A stretch of DNA of 7,419 nt from GCA-2683825 sp965662355. Lineage in GTDB: Bacteria > Planctomycetota > UBA1135 > GCA-002686595. The notes under the pieces are model-generated. The model was not told where the DNA came from, did no database searches, and saw only the letters and a list, made by a program, of their open reading frames with translations. Positions 1-7,200 of the stretch are shown here, one piece after another. The position numbers and the translations under genes were made by a program. Position 1 is the stretch's first letter. Every line of letters starts with the position of its first letter. Location of the stretch: NCBI GenBank assembly GCA_965662355.1, contig CBFIHP010000054.1, positions 1 to 7,419 on the forward strand, written 5' to 3'.

Positions 1-159
1 CTCCCCACTTTTATGGGGCTGGACCTGAGAAGCAAACACGAATACTTCGCACCGAGGCCAGGCCGTCCCCCACCGAGTCCACCCGAACGAAGTAGTTCCA
101 GTGAAACTCATCGCCCTCGCCACCCTTCCCTTGCTCCCGCTTTGGCAACACCGACTCAC

Positions 160-164
160 GGAGG
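160..164 (+). promoter_or_regulatory. Shine-Dalgarno site (GGAGG) for the propeller-like gene
   Basis: GGAGG lies nine bases before the ATG at 174. It supports that ATG over the overlapping start at 101, which is in another frame and whose product does not resemble a protein beyond its first residues. No clear -35/-10 promoter pair was recognised in bases 1-159. Confidence 0.65.
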
Positions 165-173
165 TCACCGCCC

Positions 174-1598
174 ATGAAGCCGTTCCCGCTCCCCTTCTCC
201 CCGGCCCTCGTCGCGATTCCCTTGCCGCCGATTGCCGTTGCCGCATTTCTATGTACCGTCGGTGTCAACCCGGTGCGCGCTCAGGTCCCTCCGGACTTCT
301 CGACGCCGTGCGTCCGCGGGTGGGACGACACGATCGGGATGCCCGGGCTCCCAGGATTAAGCGTAAACGCTCTCACGATCTACGACGACGGCACGGGATC
401 CGCCCTCATCGCGGGCGGCGATTTCTTAGTCGCGGGCGATGAGCCCGCACTGAACATCGCCAAGTGGAATTGGAGCACCGAGACCTGGTCGCCCCTGGGG
501 CTCGGACTGCCGGGTCCGGTCTACAGCTTGGCGGTCTACGATGAGGACGGCCCGGGAGGCGCGCGTGCGGCGCTCTTTGCAGGCGGATCGTTCGACGAAG
601 GAGACTACTCGATCGCTCGATGGGATGGGTCGGCGTGGACGATTCCGGGGAACGGGTTGCCGGGGGATCCGTCAGGCGATTTCGCGATCGTCAGGTCGCT
701 TCACGCCACGACCACCGCTCAGCACGTGCCGGGTGACGGCGCCGTCCTCTACGCTGCAGGTTACTTCGGGCTCTCCGACGGTGTCCTGCGGGAATATAAA
801 AACCACCGCGTCGCCGTTTGGGATGGCTCGTCGTGGAGCACGATCGGGCAAGTGACCGGGAGTCTCTGTACAGAGGCCACCGTCGTCGAGACATGGGACG
901 ACGGCGATGGTCTCGATCTCTATGTGGGCGGCAGTTTTTCGACGGTCGACTACCTGGACATCGGGATCTCTATCGCGCGCTGGGACGGCGCTGGCTGGTC
1001 CGCCCTCGTCGACGACCATACGGGGATTCTGGGCCTAGAGTGCCCCGCGCCCCCGGCGCCCGCGGCGCCCGCGCAGATTTGCATCCCCCGCGCCCTCGCC
1101 ATCGAGGGATCTGCGATGAACCGGACCGTCGGGGGTGACGGCAACTCGCTGTATGTCTCCGGCGAAGGAGCATGCGACGGCCCAAACGCGTTCCACGGGA
1201 TCAGTCGATGGGATGGTCAACGCTGGCACCCACTCGGAGCGACGACGCATGCGGGCAACGGCCTGTCGGGCATAGCCTGGGCGCTTACGATCTTCAACGA
1301 CGGGACAGGCTGGGCGTTGCACGCCGGCGGCAATTTCGAGGCCACCTACGACTTCGGGGTCGTCCTCAACAACGTCGGCAAGTGGAACGGCCAGCAGTGG
1401 CTGCCGCTCCCCTATGGGATGCCGGGCGAATTCGTCGATGATCCGCCCGTTAAGGCGTTCGCAAGCGACAACTTCCGCCGCGATCCATCGCTCTACCTCG
1501 GAGGAGCCTTTTCTCTTGTTTTGGGCGGAGGAGAACCTTCGTCCGTCCAATGGCTCCTGGTTGACAACATAGTCCGGTGGCTGGGGCCGTGTGAGTAG
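174..1598 (+). CDS. Secreted seven-repeat beta-propeller-like protein
   Basis: A 474-residue exported protein of unknown function. The N-terminus is a signal peptide: a proline-rich, hydrophobic stretch at about residues 8-28 with likely cleavage after A36 (VRA|Q). The rest consists of seven degenerate units. Each has a small-residue beta strand like YVGGSF followed by a strand like IARWDGxxWxxLG. The first strands lie near residues 79-84, 135-140, 193-198, 250-255, 327-332, 383-388 and 441-446. The paired W-rich strands lie near 95-109, 147-155, 213-225, 267-278, 343-355, 401-413 and 466-474. Seven such units suggest a seven-bladed propeller similar to Kelch or delta-60-like repeats of surface proteins; this fold is inferred. 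A proline/alanine-rich loop (291-300) sits between C290 and C303. Mature cysteines occur at 46, 232, 290, 303, 334 and 473, so disulfides are likely after export. No catalytic motif or sorting domain was recognised. The ATG follows a GGAGG site. The next start is about 100 bp downstream, so the gene is probably transcribed alone or at the head of a unit. Confidence 0.88.
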   Translation: MKPFPLPFSPALVAIPLPPIAVAAFLCTVGVNPVRAQVPPDFSTPCVRGWDDTIGMPGLPGLSVNALTIYDDGTGSALIAGGDFLVAGDEPALNIAKWNWSTETWSPLGLGLPGPVYSLAVYDEDGPGGARAALFAGGSFDEGDYSIARWDGSAWTIPGNGLPGDPSGDFAIVRSLHATTTAQHVPGDGAVLYAAGYFGLSDGVLREYKNHRVAVWDGSSWSTIGQVTGSLCTEATVVETWDDGDGLDLYVGGSFSTVDYLDIGISIARWDGAGWSALVDDHTGILGLECPAPPAPAAPAQICIPRALAIEGSAMNRTVGGDGNSLYVSGEGACDGPNAFHGISRWDGQRWHPLGATTHAGNGLSGIAWALTIFNDGTGWALHAGGNFEATYDFGVVLNNVGKWNGQQWLPLPYGMPGEFVDDPPVKAFASDNFRRDPSLYLGGAFSLVLGGGEPSSVQWLLVDNIVRWLGPCE

Positions 1599-1654
1599 CT
1601 TCCCGTACCGGTTTTCCGAAGATGGCTCACGGGCGGCTCGATATTCGCCATAGT

Positions 1655-1677
1655 GCGGGGTAACCCGCTTCTTCTCT
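1655..1677 (+). terminator. Possible weak intrinsic terminator (GNRA hairpin)
   Basis: A perfect 5-bp stem, GCGGG (1655-1659) with CCCGC (1664-1668), closes a GTAA loop of the GNRA class. It is followed by the pyrimidine-rich run TTCTTCTCT. It lies 57 bases after the stop of the propeller-like gene and 28 bases before the next ATG. The stem is short and the tail is not a pure T-run, so it may instead be a leader structure of the next gene. Confidence 0.3.
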
Positions 1678-1696
1678 CACACGCAGAGGTGTTCGC

Positions 1697-1891
1697 ATGC
1701 TTCAACGAACCTTGCTCCTCTCGATTGTCGGCGCGGTCTTATCCTCCTTGCTCTCGGCCCAGGTGAGAAAGGTCAACGGCGAGATGTCTCTCGCCGACGA
1801 CGGGTCTGGAACGTCCGTCGAAGACCTCGGCATCTCCCGGTTTCACGTCCGAATCGCCTTCGATGCCGGTCGGCCGAGTTCAAACATATAG
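1697..1891 (+). pseudogene. Truncated start of an exported protein gene
   Basis: The ATG follows a purine-rich AGAGGTG sequence (1685-1691) at suitable spacing and begins a convincing signal peptide: a short positive start (MLQR), a hydrophobic core, and likely cleavage after A21 (LLSA|Q). The reading frame then runs only to codon 64. From about base 1846 the same DNA, read on the opposite strand, encodes the C-terminal end of an IS5-like transposase, so the last 15 or so codons and the TAG stop belong to the insertion. Original sequence therefore probably amounts to about 50 codons. The short mature part, rich in D, G and S (SLADDGSGTSVEDLG), faintly recalls the start of FG-GAP-type secreted proteins, but it is too short to assign. 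The remainder of the gene was not found elsewhere in the window. The stub could still be expressed as a tiny exported peptide. Confidence 0.6.
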
Positions 1892-2046
1892 TTCAGCACG
1901 TTGCAGGCGAGTAACGCCTCAGCTCTCTGCGACTTCGGATGACGATCACGAAGCCGGTCCCCAATGATCGACTTGTAGCGAAAGAAGGCGTTCTCGACGG
2001 TCCCTTGACGATGGTAGCCCGACACCCTCTTCCACTCTCGCCGAGT
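1843..2046 (-). pseudogene. IS5-family transposase, C-terminal remnant
   Basis: On the reverse strand this encodes about 67 residues, from RREWKR (ending near 2043) to a TGA stop at 1845-1843. The segment contains GYHRQGTVENAFFRYK, then IIGDRLRDR and ACNVLNYMFELGRPAS. This is the hallmark C-terminal block of IS5-type DDE transposases. The E of VENAFF is the expected third catalytic acidic residue, and its spacing to the following K matches the IS5 signature Y-(2)-R-(3)-E-(6)-K, with Q in place of R (Y-H-R-Q). The N-terminal part with the two catalytic aspartates is missing: upstream in transposase orientation, the homology stops where the 73-bp repeat begins. The frame stays open to 2226, but the added residues are low-complexity A/R/G sequence from the repeat and flank and are not transposase-like. 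No terminal inverted repeats or target-site duplications could be identified. The element must be inactive, and its insertion probably truncated the gene starting at 1697. Confidence 0.85.
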
Positions 2047-2119
2047 ATAGGTGCTCCAAAGGGGTCTTCTTGATCTCCTCCCCGCCCGCGCTGCCGCTGA
2101 AGCTGCCGGCCCCCCGGCC
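2047..2119 (+). repeat. 73-bp direct repeat, copy A
   Basis: The unit starts ATAGGTGCTCCAAAGGGG and ends CCCCCCGGCC. It matches copy B (3629-3701) at 70 of 73 positions without gaps. The differences are at 2076 (T/C), 2084 (G/A) and 2109 (G/C). Weaker similarity continues leftward to 2038 (77 of 82 overall) and, with gaps, possibly rightward into the next 30 or so bases. Inside are a short direct repeat GCTGCCG (2090-2096 and 2102-2108) and a small palindrome CCGG-CCCC-CCGG (2106-2117). The left edge abuts the transposase remnant. The right edge is about 50 bases before the start of the secreted tail-fibre-like gene. Confidence 0.85.
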
Positions 2120-2170
2120 CTCCGCTCCTCCCGTGCAGGAGGCCCAGTCACCGCAACCCTCGATATCCAC

Positions 2171-3604
2171 ATGAACACGCTCGTATCTACATCTCGCGTT
2201 CTCCTAGCCTTCGCGTTCGGTGGCATCGCCGCCGCCCAGACGCCTTCCCAGCAGGGGATCTGTCCCCCCTCGATCGAAGATCACGCCCAACCGGCGAATT
2301 GCATCCGGGCTTCGACGACCCCTGTCTCGGGCATGCTGCTCCCTCTAGGGCCCGAGCTGTTTGTCGATCTCCTCGGCTACGTGGGAATTGGGACGATGTC
2401 GCCCCAGGCGCGACTTCACGTCGTCGGAAGTGCCCAGATCGACGAAGATCTGGAAGTCTTCGGCAGCACTTCGATCCCCGCGGTCATCTTGTCGGCGCAT
2501 TCATTTCTAACCGGGACGGTCGAGACGAGACGGGCCAATAACACGCGGGTCGTCCGCGTCTCGGATACCTTCCAGGACATTGGCGCCATCTCGACTCATC
2601 GGTTGGACGATTCGACCGCCGTCCTTCTTTCCAACGGTTCGTCGACGGGCAATGGCTTCCTCGCCACGTACGGCCCCAGTGCGAGTCTAATAACCATGAA
2701 CAGCACGATCACGGGCAATGGGTCGTTCACGGTCAAGGCCGGTACGGGCAATCAGTTGTTTCGCGCCACCAGCGCCACGTTTCCAGGGGGAGCATCCGGA
2801 CACACCCGAGTCAACGGGATCTCGAGTATCAACGCCGACATCGCCTCACAGGCGCAAGATTCGGAAGCGGGGTTCGTGGGGACGTTCGACAAAGACGACC
2901 AGCCGTTGACGCGCCTGACCTCGCCCTCGGGCAACACTGCAGCGGGCGCCCTGGAGATTCTGAACGCCGGACTGAGCATCGCAGGAATCAACGGAGGCAC
3001 CGGAGACGTCTTCGGTGCCAGCAAGAGCTTCATCCAACCGCACCCCTTCGATGCCGAAAGACAAATCCACTACGTCGCCCTGGAAGGACCCGAGCACGGC
3101 GTCTATTTCCGTGGTTCGACCCGCCTCGTGGATGGCGTCGCACGCATCGAAGTTCCCGAGAGCTTTCGACTGGTCGCTCGCCTCGAGGGGATTACCGTCC
3201 AGATTACGCCGACCGGCCCCTCGCGCGGGTTGTACGTGGAATCCAAGGGGCTGGACGAGATCGTGGTGCGGGAGAACGAAGGTGGTCGCGGTGTCTGTGC
3301 TTTCGACTACCACGTGAATGCCGTTCGTTCCGCATTCGGAGCCCACGAGCCGATCGAGGTCAACCGTAACTTCCGGCCGCAGCCTGGCCGCGTGTATCTC
3401 GAAGGCGATCTACCGGGCAACTACCGCCAGCTCTTGATTCAAAACGGTGTGTTGACCGCCTCCGGCGAGGTCGATGCGCTCACCGCCCAGCGACTCGGCT
3501 GGCGCGACGAAGGCCCCGACTGGGTAGACACCCGAGCGTCTACCGCCGGCCAACGACCCACGGCCCAGGACGCTCCGGACGAGCCCGCACAACCTGTGCA
3601 GTGA
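2171..3604 (+). CDS. Exported tail-fibre/adhesin-like protein
   Basis: A 477-residue protein. The ATG at 2171 is preferred over the in-frame GTG at 2051 because it starts a clear signal peptide (hydrophobic core at about 8-19, cleavage near AAA|Q, residues 20-23), whereas the upstream codons come from the 73-bp repeat. No good Shine-Dalgarno is at normal distance; AGGAGG (2137-2142) is 28 bases away. Residues 70-98 contain VGIGTMSPQARLHVVG and a following DLEVFG strand, a motif common at the head of phage tail-fibre and bacterial surface beta-structure proteins. Residues 100-275 are rich in N, G, S and T with many short beta strands (for example STITGNGSFTVKAGTGN). Residues 283-390 form a compact domain with KSFIQPHPFD, HYVALEGPEHGVYFRG, ARIEVPESFR and ITVQITPTGP, resembling the C-terminal domain of other exported proteins with this N-terminal motif. 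I could not identify a peptidase S74 catalytic dyad. The tail from about 450 is rich in P, A and D. The likely role is a surface or extracellular fibre or adhesin; this is an inference. The gene is bracketed by the 73-bp repeats. Confidence 0.85.
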   Translation: MNTLVSTSRVLLAFAFGGIAAAQTPSQQGICPPSIEDHAQPANCIRASTTPVSGMLLPLGPELFVDLLGYVGIGTMSPQARLHVVGSAQIDEDLEVFGSTSIPAVILSAHSFLTGTVETRRANNTRVVRVSDTFQDIGAISTHRLDDSTAVLLSNGSSTGNGFLATYGPSASLITMNSTITGNGSFTVKAGTGNQLFRATSATFPGGASGHTRVNGISSINADIASQAQDSEAGFVGTFDKDDQPLTRLTSPSGNTAAGALEILNAGLSIAGINGGTGDVFGASKSFIQPHPFDAERQIHYVALEGPEHGVYFRGSTRLVDGVARIEVPESFRLVARLEGITVQITPTGPSRGLYVESKGLDEIVVRENEGGRGVCAFDYHVNAVRSAFGAHEPIEVNRNFRPQPGRVYLEGDLPGNYRQLLIQNGVLTASGEVDALTAQRLGWRDEGPDWVDTRASTAGQRPTAQDAPDEPAQPVQ

Positions 3605-3628
3605 CATATCGAAACGAAGTCGCAGAGG

Positions 3629-3701
3629 ATAGGTGCTCCAAAGGGGTCTTCTTGATCCCCTCCCCACCCGCGCTGCCGCTGAAGCTGCCGCCCCCCCGGC
3701 C
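3629..3701 (+). repeat. 73-bp direct repeat, copy B
   Basis: This is the second copy, in the same orientation, 1582 bases from copy A and 24 bases after the stop codon of the tail-fibre-like gene. The C at 3658 brings GGGG (3643-3646) and CCCC (3657-3660) into a possible hairpin, while the C at 3691 breaks the CCGG palindrome present in copy A. It is not followed by a T-run, so it does not look like a standard terminator. The sequence to its right decays into a TPR gene fragment. No transposase sequence adjoins this copy, so the repeat is not simply a piece of the IS5-like remnant. Confidence 0.85.
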
Positions 3702-3718
3702 AACAACCCTCCCCTCGC

Positions 3719-4132
3719 GTGCCTTCTGGGGCCCGACCTCCGCGCGGCAGCGCTTCTCCCCTGGCTGGCGACCTCGACTCTGGTCCTCCCACACATCGAG
3801 AGGGACGCCGCGCAAAGCTCGGTGGCGACCACCCCGAATCGCTGGAAGCGCTGAACGATCTGGCCGGCGTCCAGCTTCTGCAAGGGCGCTACATCGCCGC
3901 CGAGGAACTCTATGCCGAAGCGCTCGCCGAGCGCCGCCGCGTCCTTGGCGACGACCATCCGGACACTCTGTTGACACTGAACGACCTGGCGTACCTGTTT
4001 CTCCTGCAGGGGCGCTACGGCGACTCGGAGCCGCTCTACCTGGAAGCGCTCGAGGGCTGTATCGCCGTTCGGGGACTGGATTGGGGCCAGTACCGCCCCA
4101 TGCCGCGGTTGCGACCAATCGCACTGCTCTAG
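3719..4132 (+). pseudogene. Kinesin-light-chain-type TPR protein fragment
   Basis: The open frame encodes 137 residues from a GTG at 3719. The recognisable part is two tandem 42-residue tetratricopeptide repeats at residues 35-76 and 77-118 (bases 3821-4072). They share the pattern GxDHPxxLxxLNDLAxxxLLQGRY, then an acidic AExLY.EAL helix and R(R/K)VLG before the next unit. This 42-residue form is typical of kinesin-light-chain-like TPR arrays, which in bacteria usually have many units and often sit behind a protein kinase or other domain. Here only two are present. The first 30 residues are P/R/G-rich and unlike a TPR or any domain I know, and no Shine-Dalgarno precedes the GTG. After residue 118 the sequence departs abruptly (DWGQYRPMPRL...) and stops. 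It is most likely an internal piece left by rearrangement. A small functional two-TPR protein cannot be excluded, because the frame is intact and the repeats are well conserved. Confidence 0.65.
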
Positions 4133-4273
4133 GTTCACAAGGGTGAGAGTGAAAGCCCCAAGACGAAGACGGGAGTGGGATCGCGCCGAAGCCAACATGC
4201 TCTCGAACTTCTCTGATACTCTCTGCAACCATGCTACTATGCGGGTCGTCTAAAGAACTGCGGATCAAGACTC

Positions 4274-4279
4274 AGGAGG
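4274..4279 (+). promoter_or_regulatory. Shine-Dalgarno site (AGGAGG) setting the GTG start
   Basis: A consensus AGGAGG lies six bases before the GTG at 4286. It is the best ribosome-binding site in the window and fixes the start of the large exported protein at that GTG or the adjoining TTG at 4289. Upstream, TACTAT (4235-4240) preceded by TG could be an extended -10 element, but no matching -35 was found. Confidence 0.75.
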
Positions 4280-4285
4280 TCGGTC

Positions 4286-7200
4286 GTGTTGAGCACTCTG
4301 GTGGTTCTATATTCCTTGACTGCTCCTTTCGCAAGCGGAACCCCTTCGCTACAAGCCGACGCTTCCTCGGCACAGAAATGGGGTCCAGCCTCGGAATCTG
4401 GCGGCGGGACGCTTGGTTCCATTCTTCCCAAACCAGATGGAAGTGGCTTCTTCATCGAAGATCCCAACCAGGGTGGCGAGGCGAGTGAGCTTCGATTGTT
4501 TGAGCTAGCCTGGGGTAGATTGGTAGACGTCCACGGCCTTGAAGAGAACGGGATGATGGATCCGACCCCTGTCTTCCCGCAGCTGGTCGTTTCGGAGTCC
4601 TTGCAGTCTGACGGTATCGACTACGTCCTGGAGACCAACCCGGTTACACAGGTGACGCGTCTGATTGTGCAGCGGTTGCCTGGCAAGGAAGAGCCTTCTC
4701 CGGGAGCGGGCACGTTCGAGGACCTGGTGCTAGATGCGCTTCAACGGCTGCCGACCGTGGTCCCAAAGTCGGATGACGGCTCGAGCAGCCCGCCATTTTC
4801 CTTGGTGCCTCGAAACGCCGCTCTCACGGCGCGCTTCGATGACTTGCTCCAGGACGACGAGATGGCTATAGCGACGCTCGCCGACAATGTCCGCATGTTC
4901 GTGGGACTTCCCCCGGTCGTCCCGTTTGATGTTCGGGTCCTTTTTGACGAGAACCATGGTGGAATCGGAACGAGCGACGACCAGTTCCACTCGACCCGAG
5001 TGATTGTTGACTTAACTCTCTCGCCGTTCGAGGCAGCCAGCCTGCCATTTGCGTTTCCGATCAATCAGACTGGACTGCCGTCAAGCTCGTTCTTGTCTGC
5101 ACAACCGAATATCTCGCTTCGTATCCCCTCACAAACGAGCTTCGGGTCCGGTCAATTCACTATCCTCACCAACCTTTCCGGTCAAGGGCTGTCAACAACG
5201 GCAAATGGTCCCGTAGACCTTACCGTTCCAACGCAGGACATCGTGCGGGCGGCTCGATCCGGTAATACGTCGGACATCAATAATGGCTTTCTCCTAGACC
5301 TTTCAGCTCCGAAGGTTCTCGGGAGCTTCCCCGTTATCGTCCAGCAGGCTCAACATGATCCCAGAGGGCAAGCCGGACTTGATTTCCTAATCGAGTACTC
5401 GTTCTCCTCGTCATGCCGCCACATCGCCGAAGCGGGAGCTGTCATCGAGGTCGGAGAGTATTTTCTCGAACTCAAAGACAGGCCATCCTCGCCCCTGATG
5501 GCGCTGCGAGCAGGCCTTCCCTTTCGAGCGCTCAACGGTCCCCTCGATCGTCAGGATCTTCTGGGGGCCGGCCGTCTCTTCGCAGTATGGCAGCCGCAAT
5601 CGCAGACGCCTCGTGCCTGCTGGCTCACTTTCCAGCCTGCGGCAGGGAATCCTCCGAGCGAGGGCGTCGATCCGAATGCGCAGCTCCTGATCGGGTTTAC
5701 CGAACCGATGGATCCTGTGACGCTCGATCCTTTTGATGGGCTAACCGTGGTCTCGGGGCCTCCCTCTAGCCTGCCAACGGCGTACACTCAGGTACCAGGG
5801 TCGGTATCGATTTCTGAGGATCTTGCCGCGGCAGTTCTTACGCCCTTGACGAGTCTTTCCCACGTACAGGGAACCTCGGAGGTCTTCACCTTCAGAATGG
5901 ACCGGACCACCGACTTGGCGGGGAACCCGCATCCCAATGGTTTCTTACCCGTCGAATTCAGGCTGGCTCCACAGGCGCCGACTCAAGAGACGGGGGGGGT
6001 CGTGCTCCGCTTTGATTCAACCGATGAGCTCATGCCCGGGATGGCCGACCTCCGCGGACAACTCTTCTATGACCTCGACCGAGGAATCGTAAACGGACGG
6101 CCGGCCGCTCGTACTTCCTACGCGATAGATCGCACGAACCCCGTTCCTAGTTTGATGGTTCCGCTTCCCTTCGGCACGCAAACGCCACTCAATCCGTTCG
6201 GTGCCAAGTTGCAGCACGTCTGGCGCTACGCAGATCTTGGGTTCTTGGTCAGCGATGAAACCAAGTACGACATCGACATCGAAGGAATGGCCTATGCTCC
6301 ACTCGCTGGATCGGTGATCGCCGATTTCTATCCTGAGTTCGAGATCGCCCTGGCCCACTCGGGTAGGCTCCCGGACGAACAGCCAGCAGGTACATTCTTG
6401 CCGCAGCATCCCCTTTCGGGCTTACTCGAGCCCCCCGGACTCTTTGCGGACAACATCCTAAATGACGCCCGAAATCCCCTAACCGTCGTCCACAACCGCT
6501 CCCTCGGCTACTTCATCCAACCAGCAGATCTCTTCGTAGCTCCTACCGGCACGATCATGATACCTCTGCCGTGGAACCGTGGCTCTGGCCCACCGATGAC
6601 CTACACTTGGCGCAACACAGAAATCCTTGCAAAAGGGGCACCGATGGGTGCGGGTATACCCATGGACATCGAGGTATCGGCAGGCGTTGAGCCGATGTCT
6701 GGAGACGTGGCTAACCCCGGTGAGGTCCCTTCTATCGGCCTTCCACTCCTCATAGAAGTACGCTGCTTCCCAACGAGCCAGGCGCTTGGTCTCAACTTGT
6801 TTGATGTTTCTCTAGCGTTCTTTACCGGATCGCTGTCGGCTCCACGTCCCGTCTTCCGCGCCTGGTCGGAGGGAGGTGTCAACTCGATGGGACAACTTGT
6901 GACCATCAACCCCGACCTCGAAGTGATTCCCTCAGGAGGATTCAATCCATTTTCGATCCCCCCCAACCTTCCGAGCGCTCCGACCAATGCCCAGCACTAT
7001 CTCGGACAGCTCGATACCGTCATCCGCGTGAGCCACGCATACAGCGCCTGGATCGACACGGGATCGAACTCACCGGACTTCGCCGGATCGATAACCGCCT
7101 TACAAGAGCCTGGAACCAGCCATGTGCTTGTGGAGCTGCGGGGGGCTGTCAGCTTTATCGACAACGGCCTGTCGCCGTTCGATGCCACCTCGATGGATGC

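Noticed and set aside
3..18. Perfect hairpin CCCCA...TGGGG with a 6-base loop at the window edge
   Set aside because: The stem is only 5 bp and neither strand has a T-run after it. Without the upstream gene a terminator call cannot be supported.
101..442. Forward open frame starting with a hydrophobic MKLIALATLPLLPLW stretch
   Set aside because: It overlaps the propeller-like gene in another frame, lacks a ribosome-binding site, and becomes arginine-rich nonsense typical of a shadow frame in GC-rich DNA.
1697..2075. Resemblance between the starts MLQRTLLLS (1697) and MLQRGLLDL (2051)
   Set aside because: The DNA similarity is short and fades after about ten codons, so it is best explained by chance and leucine-rich composition.
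2051..2170. N-terminal extension of the tail-fibre-like protein from GTG 2051
   Set aside because: It would bury the signal peptide 40 residues inside the protein, and the extension is encoded by the dispersed repeat and its flank.
2047..3701. Direct repeats as a CRISPR array or integron cassette sites
   Set aside because: There are only two copies, 1.5 kb apart, with no regular spacers. No core sites or long imperfect inverted repeats of an attC type and no integrase gene were seen.
4235..4240. TACTAT with upstream TG as an extended -10 promoter for the large exported protein
   Set aside because: It matches the consensus at only four of six positions and has no convincing -35 partner, so it is mentioned only with the ribosome-binding site.
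3410..4268. Long reverse-strand open frames across the repeat and TPR region
   Set aside because: They are antisense to the well-supported secreted gene and TPR units, arginine/glycine-rich, and without recognisable domains.
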